Positions 1-9,800 are shown, counted from the stretch's first letter. The stretch: DNA of 64,000 nt from Halobacillus massiliensis (GCF_900166625.1 NZ_LT800499.1:3243676-3307675); one strand, 5' to 3'. Notes: generated by a model not told the origin, from the letters alone. Made by a program: numbers and translations.

Positions 1-35
1 CCGCCAACGATCATTGCCGTTCTGGTATCAGGCAT
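1..35 (-). CDS. 5' end of an unidentified protein gene (runs off the window)
   Basis: Only the first eleven codons are present, read leftwards from an ATG at 35-33 and preceded by a good GGGAGGA ribosome site. The peptide begins MPDTRTAMIVGG. The hydrophobic run ending in glycines could be the start of a Rossmann-type nucleotide-binding fold, but that is too little to name a product. It lies in the left chromosomal flank of the prophage. Confidence 0.55.
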   Translation of the reverse strand, partial: MPDTRTAMIVG

Positions 36-187
36 CTCGATTCCTCCCTGAGTAAAATTCAATAATATTGTATATTTTCTAACAATTTAATCTGTTTTAC
101 CATTATTACATAAAAAAATTATATTTCAATATTAAAATGTAGAAATTCTTTGTTTTGGCAAGCTTCTGTATTACTTTTAAACACAAG

Positions 188-215
188 AAAAAACCCCTGC
201 ATAGCAGGGGTTTTC
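188..215 (-). terminator. Original chromosomal terminator of tRNA-Ala, now displaced
   Basis: An 11-bp GC-cored stem (AAAACCCCTGC / GCAGGGGTTTT, loop ATA) followed by T-rich DNA on the minus strand. It lies just beyond the left att core, so before integration it would have followed the tRNA-Ala gene. The prophage supplies a similar hairpin at 45419-45443 in its place. Confidence 0.7.
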
Positions 216-228
216 TTTGTTCTATATA

Positions 229-273
229 AGTGGAGCATAGCGGGCTCGAACCGCTGACCTCTACACTGCCAGT
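229..273. repeat. attL: attL: left prophage attachment core
   Basis: These 45 bp are identical to 45447-45491 and reproduce the 3' part of the tRNA-Ala gene from the anticodon loop to the discriminator base. Identity stops on both sides: 274 onward differs from the tRNA continuation at 45492. This is the classic product of tyrosine-recombinase integration into a tRNA 3' end. Confidence 0.93.
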
Positions 274-373
274 CAGGACGACTATATACGAATTTATATG
301 AAAAACCCAAAAAAGCACTGATTTAAAGGCATTTTACAAATCATCTTTAGGATCGAATCTGAACATAAATGAT

Positions 374-411
374 ACTTGTTGACGAATTCCGTCAACAATT
401 CGTCAACAAGT
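374..411. repeat. attP left arm: integrase arm-type sites
   Basis: Contains a perfect 15-bp inverted repeat (ACTTGTTGACGAATT at 374-388 and its complement at 397-411) with a third GTCAACAATT motif between. The 27 bp at 385-411 are identical to 45352-45378 inside the 3' end of the integrase gene. The copies lie 112 and 69 bp from the att core, as expected for arm sites of a tyrosine integrase. Binding is inferred. Confidence 0.7.
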
Positions 412-744
412 TATGTGATTTCTAAACAGTTATTAAGTCTGACCATTTGCCTTATTTCTGTCCCGCCAACTAATTCATGTTTCTTCATTAGTATAGTAAT
501 CTCCTTCCTCTGCAAAGTTTTTAAAAAAGCTTATACATTATTAACCTTTTATATTTTTACAAAAATAGGAATATAAACTATAATGAACAAAATTTCATAA
601 GAATACATCTAGAGATGACTTATCCCTAGATCTGTGAGTAGTGGTAACGTTGTATTTGATGTAGTTCCCAAGAGATGTCGGATGCTTACGGGATAAATAT
701 ATAAGGACAGGAGTATATTTCCCATACAGTAGAAAACTTAAAAT
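412..744. other. Gene-free stretch between attL arm and AbrB-like gene
   Basis: AT-rich DNA of 333 bp. The open frame that begins at 376 merely reads through the arm repeat and has no ribosome site. The promoter of the following AbrB-like gene must lie here, but I see no convincing -35/-10 pair. Confidence 0.5.
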
Positions 745-762
745 TTGAAAGGAGTATTGACT

Positions 763-1035
763 ATTAAAAATACAGGTATTATTCGTAATGTTGATGCATT
801 AGGGCGAGTGGTCTTACCTATAGAATTAAGAAGAACACTTGATATCCAAGTGAAAGATGCTGTAGAAGTATTCGTGGATGGAGAGAGATTAATTATGCAG
901 AAGTATAAGCCAAATAAAGCTTGTGTTGTTACCGGAGAGGTTTCTGATGAAAACCAAAAACTCCCCGGTGGTATCTGGTTAAGTTATAAAGGTATGGAGA
1001 TTATCGCTGATGAGTTAGAAAGAAATAAGGATTAA
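763..1035 (+). CDS. AbrB-family transcription regulator (prophage cargo)
   Basis: About 90 residues, the family's usual size. It contains the swapped-hairpin AbrB DNA-binding core (NTGIIRNVDALGRVVLP and following), where the conserved pattern is K-x-T-G-I-x-R-x-V-D-x-L-G-R. AbrB-type proteins are transition-state regulators binding AT-rich promoters as dimers or tetramers. The start is unusual: the strong AAAGGAG site (749-754) is too close to TTG 757 and overlaps TTG 745. The position that matches the AbrB N-terminus, with 8-nt spacing, is an ATT codon at 763. A second AbrB-like gene sits at 38331-38591 in the same prophage. The family call is firm; the start and regulatory targets are uncertain. 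Confidence 0.85.
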   Translation: MKNTGIIRNVDALGRVVLPIELRRTLDIQVKDAVEVFVDGERLIMQKYKPNKACVVTGEVSDENQKLPGGIWLSYKGMEIIADELERNKD

Positions 1036-1185
1036 GGTGAATGTCCCCAGTAAGTACGAGGGATAGTCCATAAAATAATATTTTTTGTTACACTACAGAG
1101 GCCGTCTTTATTAACTATTGGCTATATAGCTTAGCAGGCTAAAGGATAGCACTAAAGTAAATATTACGTATTAATCCATGAAATA

Positions 1186-1222
1186 AAAATGGGGCAGAAA
1201 TGATAAAATTCTGCCCCATTTT
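1186..1222. terminator. Bidirectional terminator between AbrB-like gene and BclB gene
   Basis: A perfect 14-bp stem (AAAATGGGGCAGAA and its complement) flanked by A and T runs. It can end both the rightward AbrB-like transcript and the leftward collagen-like gene. Confidence 0.85.
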
Positions 1223-1239
1223 CCCATTATTAAATTTGA

Positions 1240-2046
1240 CTAGCTAATAGCCAACCCTGCACTTGCATATCCTTCTATTGTAACTAGTAAAGTGAGTCCA
1301 GTTTCATCTACGGTGAATACCATTAAGAGTCGATCTCCCTGACTCACAGGAATATTTAAACCTGAAAGCGAGCCAGAAGCAATATCTCCAATTATTATTG
1401 GTGCTGTAATATCAGGAGTTAATGTCACTAATGTTCCAGGAATTGGATCAAAAATATTAGTAGATGGTGCAGAAGATCGATATACTTGAGCTTGAATAGT
1501 CGCATCCCCTATTAAATCCACGGCTGCAGTGACGCTGAAGAAAGCCTCTATATCCGTAATAATGCCATCTCTTGGAACAGAAAAAGCAAAGTTTAACAGA
1601 GTCCCACCTGCTCCAGTTAAGTCAATTTGGTCGCTTCCGAGAATAGTTACTCCAGATATGCTATTTCCAAATCCGACTAAACCACTTGTTCCTAACACCC
1701 CTTCTACAGCATTAGTTAAAGCGATTGGTAAACCAGAAGCAAATGGAATTATAGCTCCGTCACCAGGTTCTCCTGGTATCCCTACTCCTGCCGGCCCCGT
1801 GGGTCCTGTTGCTCCTGGCGCTCCTGTTGGACCTGTTGGACCTGTTGCTCCTGTTGGGCCTGTTGGGCCTGTTGGGCCTGTTGGGCCTGTTGGACCTGTT
1901 GCTCCTGTTGGGCCTGTTGCTCCCACAATTGTACGAACAATTCTTGCTGGCTGAAACTTCGGAAGACCTCTAGGCGGGCAAAGGGCTCCTCCTGTAAGAC
2001 AACACACTTCAGGAAAGCAGTCCTGGTTAAATATCTTATTATGCAT
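1240..2046 (-). CDS. Collagen-like exosporium protein, BclB type (prophage cargo)
   Basis: A 268-aa protein in three parts. Residues 1-40 are a Cys-rich leader. Residues ~42-90 are collagen-like GPTGPTGAT triplets, where Thr in the third position is typical of the BclA/BclB spore-surface proteins that become glycosylated. Residues ~95-268 are a globular domain beginning [15 protein letters not shown], which I recognise as the BclB C-terminal domain. Members form filaments or surface layers on spores. The start is ATG with GGAGGGGGTG upstream. It is divergent from the cell-wall hydrolase at 2209 and within the prophage, so it is probably expressed in the sporulating lysogen rather than in virions. 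A structural role in the phage particle is less likely but not excluded. Confidence 0.85.
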   Translation of the reverse strand: MHNKIFNQDCFPEVCCLTGGALCPPRGLPKFQPARIVRTIVGATGPTGATGPTGPTGPTGPTGPTGATGPTGPTGAPGATGPTGPAGVGIPGEPGDGAIIPFASGLPIALTNAVEGVLGTSGLVGFGNSISGVTILGSDQIDLTGAGGTLLNFAFSVPRDGIITDIEAFFSVTAAVDLIGDATIQAQVYRSSAPSTNIFDPIPGTLVTLTPDITAPIIIGDIASGSLSGLNIPVSQGDRLLMVFTVDETGLTLLVTIEGYASAGLAIS

Positions 2047-2208
2047 GTACGTTCACCCCCTCCTATAAACTATATTCAAAGGAATAATAATGGATAGGGC
2101 TAGTGACATAAAAATATAAATTTCCATATAACAACTATAGTCCAAGCAGATCAATAGGAAAAATAATATACTATCTTATAAAAATTGAAAGGAAGATCCA
2201 TAAAAATT

Positions 2209-3585
2209 ATGGTAACTATAGTTATTGACCCTGGCCATGGAGGTTCGGATTCAGGAGCCTCTTTTCAAGGATATTTTGAAAAAAATTTCAATTTATCGAT
2301 TTCTTCAAAAGTAAGAGATTTTTTACTTCAAAACTACGACGTTAGAATTGTAATGACGAGAAACACGGATACTACGGTATCTTTATCAGCGCGGACAAAT
2401 TTAGCAAATGCTCAAAATGCTGACTTTTTCTTATCCATTCATAATAATGCAAGCGGAGGCAGTGGATTTGAAAGTTTTATATTTAATGGATCTGTTTCAG
2501 CTGCTACACGTACCTATCAAAATATTATTCATGATCAAATCGTCAATGCTGTGGGCACTAAATACAATATTATCAATAGAGGCAAGAAGAGAGAGAACTT
2601 CCATGTTCTCAGAGAAACTCGCATGGAAGCTTTATTATTGGAAGTTTTGTTTGTAGACAATGTCCGCGACCTTTCCCTATTGCGGAATAATACTTTCATC
2701 AATGATGTTTCCTCTGCAATTGCTCGTGGTGTTGCAAGAGCCTTAAATTTACCTGCAAAATCAACACCAAGCGGACTTTTTAGAGTTATTGCCGGTTCTT
2801 TTAGGGATAGGAGTAATGCGGAAGATCGAGTACAATTTCTTAATCAAAAGAATATTAATTCCTTTATCGTTCCTATTATAATCTCCGGTGTTCAGTATTA
2901 CCGTGTTCAAGCAGGAGCTTTTTCTAGTAAGGAGAATGCTGAGGCTCAAGTTGCACTTCTGAAATCTGCAGGAATCAGCGATGCATACATTATTAGCGAC
3001 GAACAAAGTCCTCCTCCAAGTCCGCCGCCATTAACACCGGTAGAGAAATATACCATTTTAGGGAAGGCGGAGTTAAACGCTTGCCAGCTCGATCAATTTG
3101 TTAAAACAGTTAATCCAAATGCACCATCATTAGGAAACCTTTATATTAAATATGGAGAAATCTACGGTATTCGCGGAGATGTTGCTTTTGCACAAGCTCT
3201 TCATGAAACTAATTACTTTCGTTTCACCGGTCTAGTAAATGCTAGCCAAAACAACTTTGCAGGTATCGGTGCTACTGGGCCAGGAAACTCTGGCGCTGTT
3301 TTTGACACACCAGAAGAGGGAGTTCATGCTCACATTCAGCATTTATTTGCCTATGCCTCTAGGCAAAATATTCCACAAGGGTATAAAAAGGTTGATCCTA
3401 GGTTTGATCTTGTCACTCGCGGAAGTGCAACAACCTGGGTACAATTAAATGGAAAATGGGCTGTACCTGGTACAACTTACGGACAAAGCATAATGACTCT
3501 TTTCATAAGAAATTCAAATTATGCAATTGAACAAATGAAAAGTCATATCCAGAATCTAAATAATTTGCTTGAAAATCTAAACTAG
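2209..3585 (+). CDS. N-acetylmuramoyl-L-alanine amidase with SPOR and glucosaminidase domains
   Basis: A 458-aa peptidoglycan hydrolase. Residues 1-180 are an Amidase_3 zinc domain (IDPGHGG with His10, Glu24, an SIHNN histidine near 79, and a late catalytic Glu in LLLEVLF). Residues ~185-265 are a SPOR domain with two repeats beginning FRVIAGSF and YRVQAGAF. Residues ~290-450 are a glucosaminidase-type domain (FAQALHETNYFR, NNFAGIGATG). There is no signal peptide. Amidase-SPOR architecture is that of the mother-cell lysis enzyme CwlC. It is separate from the lysis cassette at 5131-6555, so release of the spore or prespore-phage context is plausible. I prefer ATG 2209; TTG 2185 overlaps the GAAAGGAAG site. 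Confidence 0.85.
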   Translation: MVTIVIDPGHGGSDSGASFQGYFEKNFNLSISSKVRDFLLQNYDVRIVMTRNTDTTVSLSARTNLANAQNADFFLSIHNNASGGSGFESFIFNGSVSAATRTYQNIIHDQIVNAVGTKYNIINRGKKRENFHVLRETRMEALLLEVLFVDNVRDLSLLRNNTFINDVSSAIARGVARALNLPAKSTPSGLFRVIAGSFRDRSNAEDRVQFLNQKNINSFIVPIIISGVQYYRVQAGAFSSKENAEAQVALLKSAGISDAYIISDEQSPPPSPPPLTPVEKYTILGKAELNACQLDQFVKTVNPNAPSLGNLYIKYGEIYGIRGDVAFAQALHETNYFRFTGLVNASQNNFAGIGATGPGNSGAVFDTPEEGVHAHIQHLFAYASRQNIPQGYKKVDPRFDLVTRGSATTWVQLNGKWAVPGTTYGQSIMTLFIRNSNYAIEQMKSHIQNLNNLLENLN

Positions 3586-3665
3586 TTATGAAGATGAATC
3601 CTGGCCCACAGCTCGTTGATATATAAAGGAATTTAATAAGACGAAATATCTTACCTCGTCTATAA

Positions 3666-3696
3666 AGGCTCACCTAGGAGGAGAGCCTATTTTATT
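3666..3696 (+). terminator. Terminator after the SPOR amidase
   Basis: A short stem AGGCTC / GAGCCT with an 11-nt loop followed by ATTTTATT, 80 bp downstream of the amidase stop. Confidence 0.55.
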
Positions 3697-3822
3697 ACAA
3701 CGAATATATACTCTTTTTGTACGGGCTAGTACCAAATATAAAAACCACACACCGATTAGCTGAAAATCTTATGGTGTAATTTAAAATAAACTCGTACATA
3801 ATAATCTAACGAGGTGACTACA

Positions 3823-4275
3823 ATGGTATTTAATATAATATTTGGAGCAATAATTCCTTGGATAATAATCTTTTTCTTTTTCAAAAAATATCCTGAGATA
3901 GTTATGCTTATTTTTCCTTTAGGAATATCTATCGCCTATTTAGCTAATGAATGGGGGTTCTATTTATTTTGGGTTATAGAACCAATATATAAAAACCCTA
4001 CACTCTCCATTTTCCCTGCTAATGCTGGCTATTTTCCTCTACTCGCTATTTCATTTAGCTATTTTAAAATTAAACATAAGACGAATAATACCCTGCTCAT
4101 TTTGATTTATACAATAGCCACCACTTCTTTTGAGTATCTAATGGTTCTTTTCGGAAAGGTCGTTTATCTTGGAGGCTGGAATATTTTTTTAACATCACTT
4201 ATATATTTAACAAGTTTTATTATTACTTCCTTATATATAAATACACTATACAAGTACCGGATTATCATGAGATAG
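3823..4275 (+). CDS. Multi-pass membrane protein of unknown function
   Basis: A 150-aa, very hydrophobic protein with about four to five membrane segments and a short basic C-terminus. I do not recognise it firmly; size and Trp/Phe-rich helices resemble the CBO0543-type membrane proteins of spore-formers. The start is ATG 3823 with CGAGGTGA upstream; GTG 3814 lies inside that site. It is a cargo gene between the amidase and the WYL gene, with no obvious terminator. Confidence 0.6.
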   Translation: MVFNIIFGAIIPWIIIFFFFKKYPEIVMLIFPLGISIAYLANEWGFYLFWVIEPIYKNPTLSIFPANAGYFPLLAISFSYFKIKHKTNNTLLILIYTIATTSFEYLMVLFGKVVYLGGWNIFLTSLIYLTSFIITSLYINTLYKYRIIMR

Positions 4276-4391
4276 TAAGGCTCTAAATAAAGTCTTCCAG
4301 ATAACTGCCTTTTGTAATAACCAATAGAAACCATGAAATGGAACTCGGAGTTGCTAATTATCTGTGTTGCTCCACCATCTATTACGCCCTA

Positions 4392-4613
4392 TTATGCCTC
4401 TTTCCTTTCTCTAGTTTTATATGGATAAATGGAAAGAATGCTATCTTTCCTAAATGAACGTACTTTCTTTTTGTCATAACAGTATCCGAGAATAAATTCT
4501 TCTTCATTCTTCACTACTTTAATTACTCTATAGGATAGCTCCCCTTGTGTATCCATATATATCATTTCAAGCGTCATATTTTCATCGTTAGCTTTAATTA
4601 ACAAACTTTCCAT
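4392..4613 (-). CDS. Stand-alone WYL-domain protein under a LexA box
   Basis: A 73-aa protein that is essentially one WYL-like Sm-fold: MIYMDTQGELSYRVI, then a YCYDKKKVRSFRKDSI segment, matching the usual pattern of a strand, an R-containing turn, a Y-C core and R-x-F-R. WYL domains sense ligands or nucleic acid in phage, defence and SOS regulators. The start is ATG 4613 after GAGGTG. The promoter has TATAAT immediately followed by a LexA-type palindrome, so SOS induction is likely. It is unlike normal cargo genes in having no DNA-binding helix of its own. Confidence 0.7.
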   Translation of the reverse strand: MESLLIKANDENMTLEMIYMDTQGELSYRVIKVVKNEEEFILGYCYDKKKVRSFRKDSILSIYPYKTRERKEA

Positions 4614-4630
4614 GATTATCACCTCATTAA

Positions 4631-4651
4631 CGAACATTTGTTCTTATTATA
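4631..4651 (-). promoter_or_regulatory. LexA (DinR) box and -10 of the WYL gene
   Basis: CGAACATTTGTTCT at 4631-4644 fits the Bacillus LexA consensus CGAAC-N4-GTTCG with one mismatch. On the minus strand TATAAT (4651-4646) directly precedes it, with TTGATT about 18 bp further upstream. Repressor binding would cover the transcription start. Confidence 0.75.
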
Positions 4652-4835
4652 TTCATTTTACGGATAATTAATCAATAAAAGATTCCGTTAGTTACTGGTA
4701 GAATTTACTTTCTTATGGTTAAATAGTCTTATATACATGTATCTATATTTAGTGACCATGTTTATTGGTATTTTAAGTAAAGCTTTTTCTTGTGCTTAAA
4801 AAGCCTTACCAAAGTGGAGAATAAGGAGGATGTAG

Positions 4836-4997
4836 ATGCAGGAAATTACAGATATTAATAAATATAGGATTATTCAAACTTTAGAAAAATTGACGGAATA
4901 CGCTAAGGAAGGAAGAATTACAGAGATAGAGATGGAACCTCCTCTTGCCTTCGAAAAGGAGTTTCAGATTAAGCTTACAATTAGAGATGAAATGTAA
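4836..4997 (+). CDS. Small hypothetical protein, 53 aa
   Basis: ATG at 4836 sits 6 nt after a perfect AAGGAGG. The peptide is acidic and helical (MQEITDINKYRIIQTLEKL...), rich in Glu and Ile, without Cys or membrane segment. A terminator follows the stop directly. I do not recognise a family. The strong ribosome site and tight terminator make it a credible gene. Confidence 0.65.
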   Translation: MQEITDINKYRIIQTLEKLTEYAKEGRITEIEMEPPLAFEKEFQIKLTIRDEM

Positions 4998-4998
4998 A

Positions 4999-5028
4999 AG
5001 CCCTCACTTTGAGAGGGTTTTATTTTCT
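4999..5028 (+). terminator. Terminator of the 53-aa gene
   Basis: Stem GCCCTC / GAGGGT followed by TTTTATTTTC immediately after the stop codon at 4997. Confidence 0.7.
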
Positions 5029-5033
5029 TCATA

Positions 5034-5064
5034 AAAAATAGCCCCGCCCAAAAGGACGAGGCTG
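5034..5064 (-). terminator. Terminator of the lysis operon
   Basis: On the minus strand GCCTCGTCC-TTTT-GGGCGGGGC is followed by TATTTTTTATG, about 70 bp after the endolysin stop. This is the probable end of the late transcript. Confidence 0.75.
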
Positions 5065-5130
5065 GATCAAGGGGCTCTGAGTTGATGCTTCAATGCACAC
5101 TCTCAGCCCTTTCTTCGAGGTAGATATAAA

Positions 5131-5895
5131 CTACTTCTTATAGAATTCTACATACGATGGATTAGCTGTAATATACAATCCACTCTTGAGCTGATACATA
5201 TGGCCACCTTCGACAGGGAATTTATTTCGAATCACTGTGAAGACTTCATCTTCACCTACGATAACTGCCCGGTCCTCCCAGTCAGCTGAATTGTATGTCC
5301 ATAGAGAATCCGCAAGAATTTTCACAAAGGCCTGAGTTTCAGACGCTTTTCTCGTAAGTCCTAGCGCTTCAGCCAATCCCTCAGCATGTCCTCTAGCGAT
5401 ACTATTTAAGAAAGCATCTGACTTTAAGGCAGCTGCATCAGAAGTGCTGTCAATGAAGCCATTTTCAGTTAGTACAGATGGCATCGCTGATTCCCTTACC
5501 ATGTGGAAGTTTGCTTCTTTCTTCCCTCTATCTCTAAACTCTGTACGATTGACAATGGCATCATGAACTATGCCTGCCAGCCGATTGGTTTCAGCTTTAC
5601 TAGAGTAGCTGCCATTATACGTAAAAGATTCAAATCCTACTCCACCACCCGCATTGATATGAATTGAAACAAGATAGTCAGCTCCCCAGCTATTTGCCAT
5701 ATTCGTACGCTCTGTTAAGGATAGCGTTCGATCACTCGTTCGAGATAATTGCACAGAGTGTCCATCATATTCATTATTTAAAATGTCTCGAGTCTTTAAA
5801 GCCAGAGCCAATGTTAAGTCCTTTTCGTGAAGTCCATTTCCTGAAGCTCCTGGATCTGTTCCACCGTGTCCTGCATCAATAAAAATCTTTGTCAT
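5131..5895 (-). CDS. Phage endolysin, N-acetylmuramoyl-L-alanine amidase
   Basis: A 254-aa protein. Residues 1-175 are an Amidase_3 domain with zinc ligands His10, Glu24 and His79 and catalytic Glu144 (VLTENGF). Residues ~185-254 resemble the Amidase02_C cell-wall-binding domain of Bacillus phage lysins (ADSLWTYNSADW..., LKSGLYITANPSYV). No signal peptide, so export depends on the holin just upstream. It is the last gene of the leftward late operon, after xhlA and the holin. It resembles the catalytic domain of the cargo amidase at 2209, but that one has SPOR and glucosaminidase domains instead. Confidence 0.93.
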   Translation of the reverse strand: MTKIFIDAGHGGTDPGASGNGLHEKDLTLALALKTRDILNNEYDGHSVQLSRTSDRTLSLTERTNMANSWGADYLVSIHINAGGGVGFESFTYNGSYSSKAETNRLAGIVHDAIVNRTEFRDRGKKEANFHMVRESAMPSVLTENGFIDSTSDAAALKSDAFLNSIARGHAEGLAEALGLTRKASETQAFVKILADSLWTYNSADWEDRAVIVGEDEVFTVIRNKFPVEGGHMYQLKSGLYITANPSYVEFYKK

Positions 5896-5956
5896 AAATA
5901 ATTCCTCCTAAATGTTTGTATTAGAAAAACGGCTGCTATATGTGACTGCCGTTCAA

Positions 5957-6190
5957 CTACTTGATTAGATTTGCTTCCTTTAAAACGTTTTTCTGTTGTT
6001 TTCCTGTCCATGTGACATAGTTGTTTTTAAACCATGTCCAGGCACTTGCTGCTGCTGTAATTGCCATGGTAATGAGCTCTCCCCAGAATTCCTTTGTGCC
6101 AGGAATAGGATTTAATTCAGCTGTCACTAAAAACTGGTTGAGTAACGCCACAAGTAATACAACAGTGCGGACAATCGTTCCTTTGTCCAA
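5957..6190 (-). CDS. xhlB: Holin, SPP1/XhlB family
   Basis: A 77-aa protein with two membrane helices (residues ~8-24 and ~40-55) and a basic C-terminal tail, beginning MDKGTIVRTVVLLVALLNQ, the signature of SPP1 and XhlB holins. It permeabilises the membrane so that the endolysin reaches the wall. I choose TTG 6190 because the GTG at 6199 lies inside the AGGAGGTGAG site. It lies between xhlA and the endolysin, the order known from B. subtilis PBSX. Confidence 0.88.
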   Translation of the reverse strand: MDKGTIVRTVVLLVALLNQFLVTAELNPIPGTKEFWGELITMAITAAASAWTWFKNNYVTWTGKQQKNVLKEANLIK

Positions 6191-6219
6191 CCTTCTCACC
6201 TCCTTTCAAAGCCAAAGAT

Positions 6220-6555
6220 TTAAATGTAAGGCCATAATAAAGCGATAGCTGAAATAGCTACCGCGACCCAAGCTGGCATATTTTTTTTCCAGTTATCTTT
6301 TTCTTTGATGATTCTTTCCACATCGTCTTTGTCTGCTTTGTCTTTTAAGTCCTTATCTAAATCTTCGATGTCTTTTTCGTTGGCTCGTGAACGTCGATCA
6401 GCTGCCTGTGCCGTATCATAGGTGTTATCAACCTTTTGTTTGATATCTAGCACATGGTCTAACTTTTCTGTTTGCTTAGCCAATGTGACTTTGACATCCA
6501 TGAGCACCGTCATGAACTTTTCCATATCCTCCACTTCCTTATCTACTTGTGGCAC
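6220..6555 (-). CDS. xhlA: XhlA-type hemolysin / lysis accessory protein
   Basis: A 111-aa protein: a long charged coiled coil (residues ~10-80, rich in D-K-A-D) and a single C-terminal membrane helix (PAWVAVAISAIALLWPYI). This is XhlA architecture; XhlA acts with XhlB in host lysis. The GTG at 6555 has a good CAGGGGGG site at 6-nt spacing, while the longer frame up to 6621 has no ribosome site, so I use GTG. Confidence 0.82.
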   Translation of the reverse strand: MPQVDKEVEDMEKFMTVLMDVKVTLAKQTEKLDHVLDIKQKVDNTYDTAQAADRRSRANEKDIEDLDKDLKDKADKDDVERIIKEKDNWKKNMPAWVAVAISAIALLWPYI

Positions 6556-6633
6556 GAATAACCCCCCTGAACTATAAAGAATCTCATCGACTCTAAAAAC
6601 AACCTGTTTATTTAAAAGCATTAAAAAAACGCC

Positions 6634-6801
6634 TTATTTCTTGGCGTTTGCTTTGTTATCTTTTAATTGTTGATTTTCTTCTTTTAATTGATCTCTTTCT
6701 CCTATTAGGATAGAAACCTCTTTTTCCAGTACAGCCATCTTCTGAGCATATCTGCTGGCTTGTATATCTATGATTCTGTTTGCATCTAACTTACTCTCCA
6801 T
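6634..6801 (-). CDS. Small coiled-coil phage protein, 55 aa
   Basis: ATG 6801 to TAA 6634 encodes MESKLDANRIIDIQASRYAQ and a heptad-rich Glu/Lys tail that should form a coiled coil. Such short proteins often sit between tail fibre and lysis genes in Bacillus phages, where their role is unknown. It lies 18 bp after the fibre gene stop, within the late operon. Confidence 0.6.
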   Translation of the reverse strand: MESKLDANRIIDIQASRYAQKMAVLEKEVSILIGERDQLKEENQQLKDNKANAKK

Positions 6802-6819
6802 TGGTAAATCTCTCCCTTT

Positions 6820-9800
6820 TTATAAAACACTTAATATATCTTTAGTAAGAGTTTTGAGCTCTTCAATTTCCTTCCTTTGCCCTTGAACAACTCTCCATAA
6901 AGCAGAAACAATAGAATAGGGATCTACCCCATCCTGATCTCTTATTTCTTGAGGAACCATTTCAGAAAAAAATCCCACTTTCGGTTTATCATAAATCCCG
7001 TGATCAATGTCTCTTTGCAAGTGGTACGTATGGACACTCGCATTTTCTAATAAATACAAGGCTTCTTCATAAGAAAATGATTTTTTATTCGTTTTATAAA
7101 GTATCGATGAACCCGTAGGGTGTGAGGAAGCACGCAATGGAATATAAGACGAAACCGTTTGAGGCTCGACAGCTCTTACTTCATCTGGTGATTGCAAAAA
7201 CACCTGGTGGGTATCACTCCGTACGGTAGCATAACCATTTTCATTCCATAAACGCTGGCCAAAGAAATAATCGTCCGTTCGATAGGATCCTTTGTGTAAA
7301 TGCATATCCCCTGTTTTTCTAAAAGTACTGTGCGCGTTCCCCCCGGCATATATACGCATTTCACCGTTAAGCCCTGTAGGATCACCAGCCCCATATAAAT
7401 TGATACCTGCGTGTCCTTCCGTGTAACTCCCTTGGTGAGCACGAATTTCAATTAGTTGTCTAGTTTCATCGCTATTCGCCTGCATGTAACCGGTATTAAA
7501 GAACTCAAATGCTTCGGCTTCAAGCCGACCGCCTATAAATGATCTATCTGCGTCTATGCGGAATCCATTCATATTCGTTGCATTACCTGACTCATCCAAT
7601 TTATAGATCTCTAGAGCATTATTGTTCGTATTAAACTCGATGTAACCAGCCTTTAGAAACGGTGACCCCGAGTTAGGATTTGTACGAGAAAGCTGCAACA
7701 GTAATCCTGTTGAACCTTCTTGAGTAATGTTGGGGTTATCGATTTTTAAAGCTGGCGTTTCTACGGACCCTGAAAAGGTACCGGTGACACCTTCAAGTCT
7801 CACTGCTTTTAAAGTACCTGCATTAACAGTACCTAGGTTTGCAGAGAGAGCAGATAAACTTGTAACTTGAATGGCATTCGCTCGAATGGTGTTAGCTCTA
7901 ATATTCCCTCCATCAAATTCCACGGTATTAGGATAGCGCCACTTATCAATAGTTCCCTGTGTTACTTCCTCTTCATTAATTTTTCTAGTGAACGTTGTGT
8001 ATCCTGTTGGAATATTTCCATTCGACCAATTCACCGAATTCCACCCAGGATTTTGAATATTATCTGTAAGCCAATATTCAAACCTCTGAGTACGAGAATT
8101 ATCTTCAATATATAGCTCTAGAAACACTTCATCATACGTTCCGTTATATACAATCCTTGCGCTAGTAAATCCACGTGTGCTATAAAGCCCAAAGGAAGAA
8201 AGGTTTATATAAGGATGTCTACCATAATGAATACCTGCTTCAAATACGGCTACTCCATGTTGAGAGCTTGTTGTATCACGCACAATAATTCTCCCGTGAG
8301 CTCGCCCACTTGAAAGGCTTGCAATGCGAAACCACTTGCCGGCATCTCCACTTGAAATGGATACGGATCCACTTGCATTTCGGCTGATGGTTTCAAAAGC
8401 CTCATCAAAAGTCGTTGTACTATCGACAATATTTGGACCTTGAGGGCCGCGATCCCCTTGATCACCTTTAGGCCCCTGCGAGCCTTGATCTCCTTGAGCT
8501 CCTTTATCACCTTTCTCTCCCTTGATTTTCGTCCATGTATAATCAGACGGATCGGTTGACTCGATGGCTGTGGTTTTATTGTGAGCTAAACCAATATACT
8601 CTTTGCTATCGGGATAATTTGAAATTCCTCCCCCTGAGGAAGTGTCAGCATAACGAATCCACGTGTAACGAGGCTTACCGTCCGTACCGGCTGGTCCTTC
8701 TATACCTTGGGGACCTCGATCCCCTTTTTCTCCCTTCGGACCCTCGGGACCTTGGGCTCCAGTGTTTCCTGTATTGCCTTTAGGTCCCTGCGAGCCTTGA
8801 TCTCCTTTAGGACCTTTAATAAGCGACCATGTATATTCGCTAGGATCAGAGCTTTCGGTAGGAGTCGTCTTATTCGTTGCAATACCAATATACTCCTTAC
8901 CTGTGGCACTATTCGCCATACCACCACCAGAAGATGTATCCGCATATCGGATCCATGTATATGTTGGCTTTCCGTCTTCCCCTTGTGGACCGCGAATACC
9001 CTGTGGGCCACGTTCCCCTTGGGGTCCCTGCTCACCGGTTTCCCCTTTAGGTCCAGTGCTTCCTTGCTCACCTTTATCGCCTCTTGGACCTTCGTATTTA
9101 GACCACGTATAGGCAGATGGATTTGTTGATTCATCTTGACTTAACTTATTTGGTGCAATACCGATGTAACTTTTACCGTCCGGAAAATTAGATATGCCAT
9201 TTCCGTTTACATCATCAGCGTAACGGATCCACGTATATGTTGGATTCCCATTTTCCCCAGCAGGCCCTTCGATCCCTTGCGGACCACGATCTCCTTTAGG
9301 TCCTTCAGGGCCTGTTGGACCTTGGTCACCGGTTGCCCCCTTGTCCCCCTTAGCCCCTTTAATAAGTGACCAGTTGTAATTAGAAGCAACCAAACTTTCA
9401 GAAGGAGTCGACTTATTATAAGCTAATCCAATGTACTCTTTTCCATCTGGATAATCAGACATTCCAGAGCCTGAAGAGGTATCAGCATACTTGATCCACG
9501 TATAAGTTGTTTGACCGTTCTCACCGGCAGGCCCTTGTATACCTTGTGGTCCTCTTTCACCTCGCGGCCCTTCAGTGCCCTGTTCACCTTTATCTCCCTT
9601 ATCCCCTTTGATTTTCGACCACTTGTAGTCAGACGGATTAGAAGAGTCAGATGCTGTGAAGTCGGTGTAGGTCCCGATATACAATTTATTTTCGGACTCT
9701 GTTGTTGAGAATCCAGATGTACCTACTGAGTTATTTGCCCAGGCCGTATGGAAGTAAGGCGTTTGACCATCCTCACCCTGCGGTCCTTGAATACCTCGAG

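Noticed and set aside
376-576. Open frame with NSVNNSSTS resembling the Int C-terminus
   Set aside because: It only reads through the att arm repeat; no ribosome site and no further similarity to Int.
1529-1954. Pro/Gly-rich frame opposite the collagen-like gene
   Set aside because: It is the complement of collagen triplet codons, not an independent gene.
8700-9134. Several long frames on both strands inside the fibre gene
   Set aside because: Shadows of collagen-like repeats; no ribosome sites.
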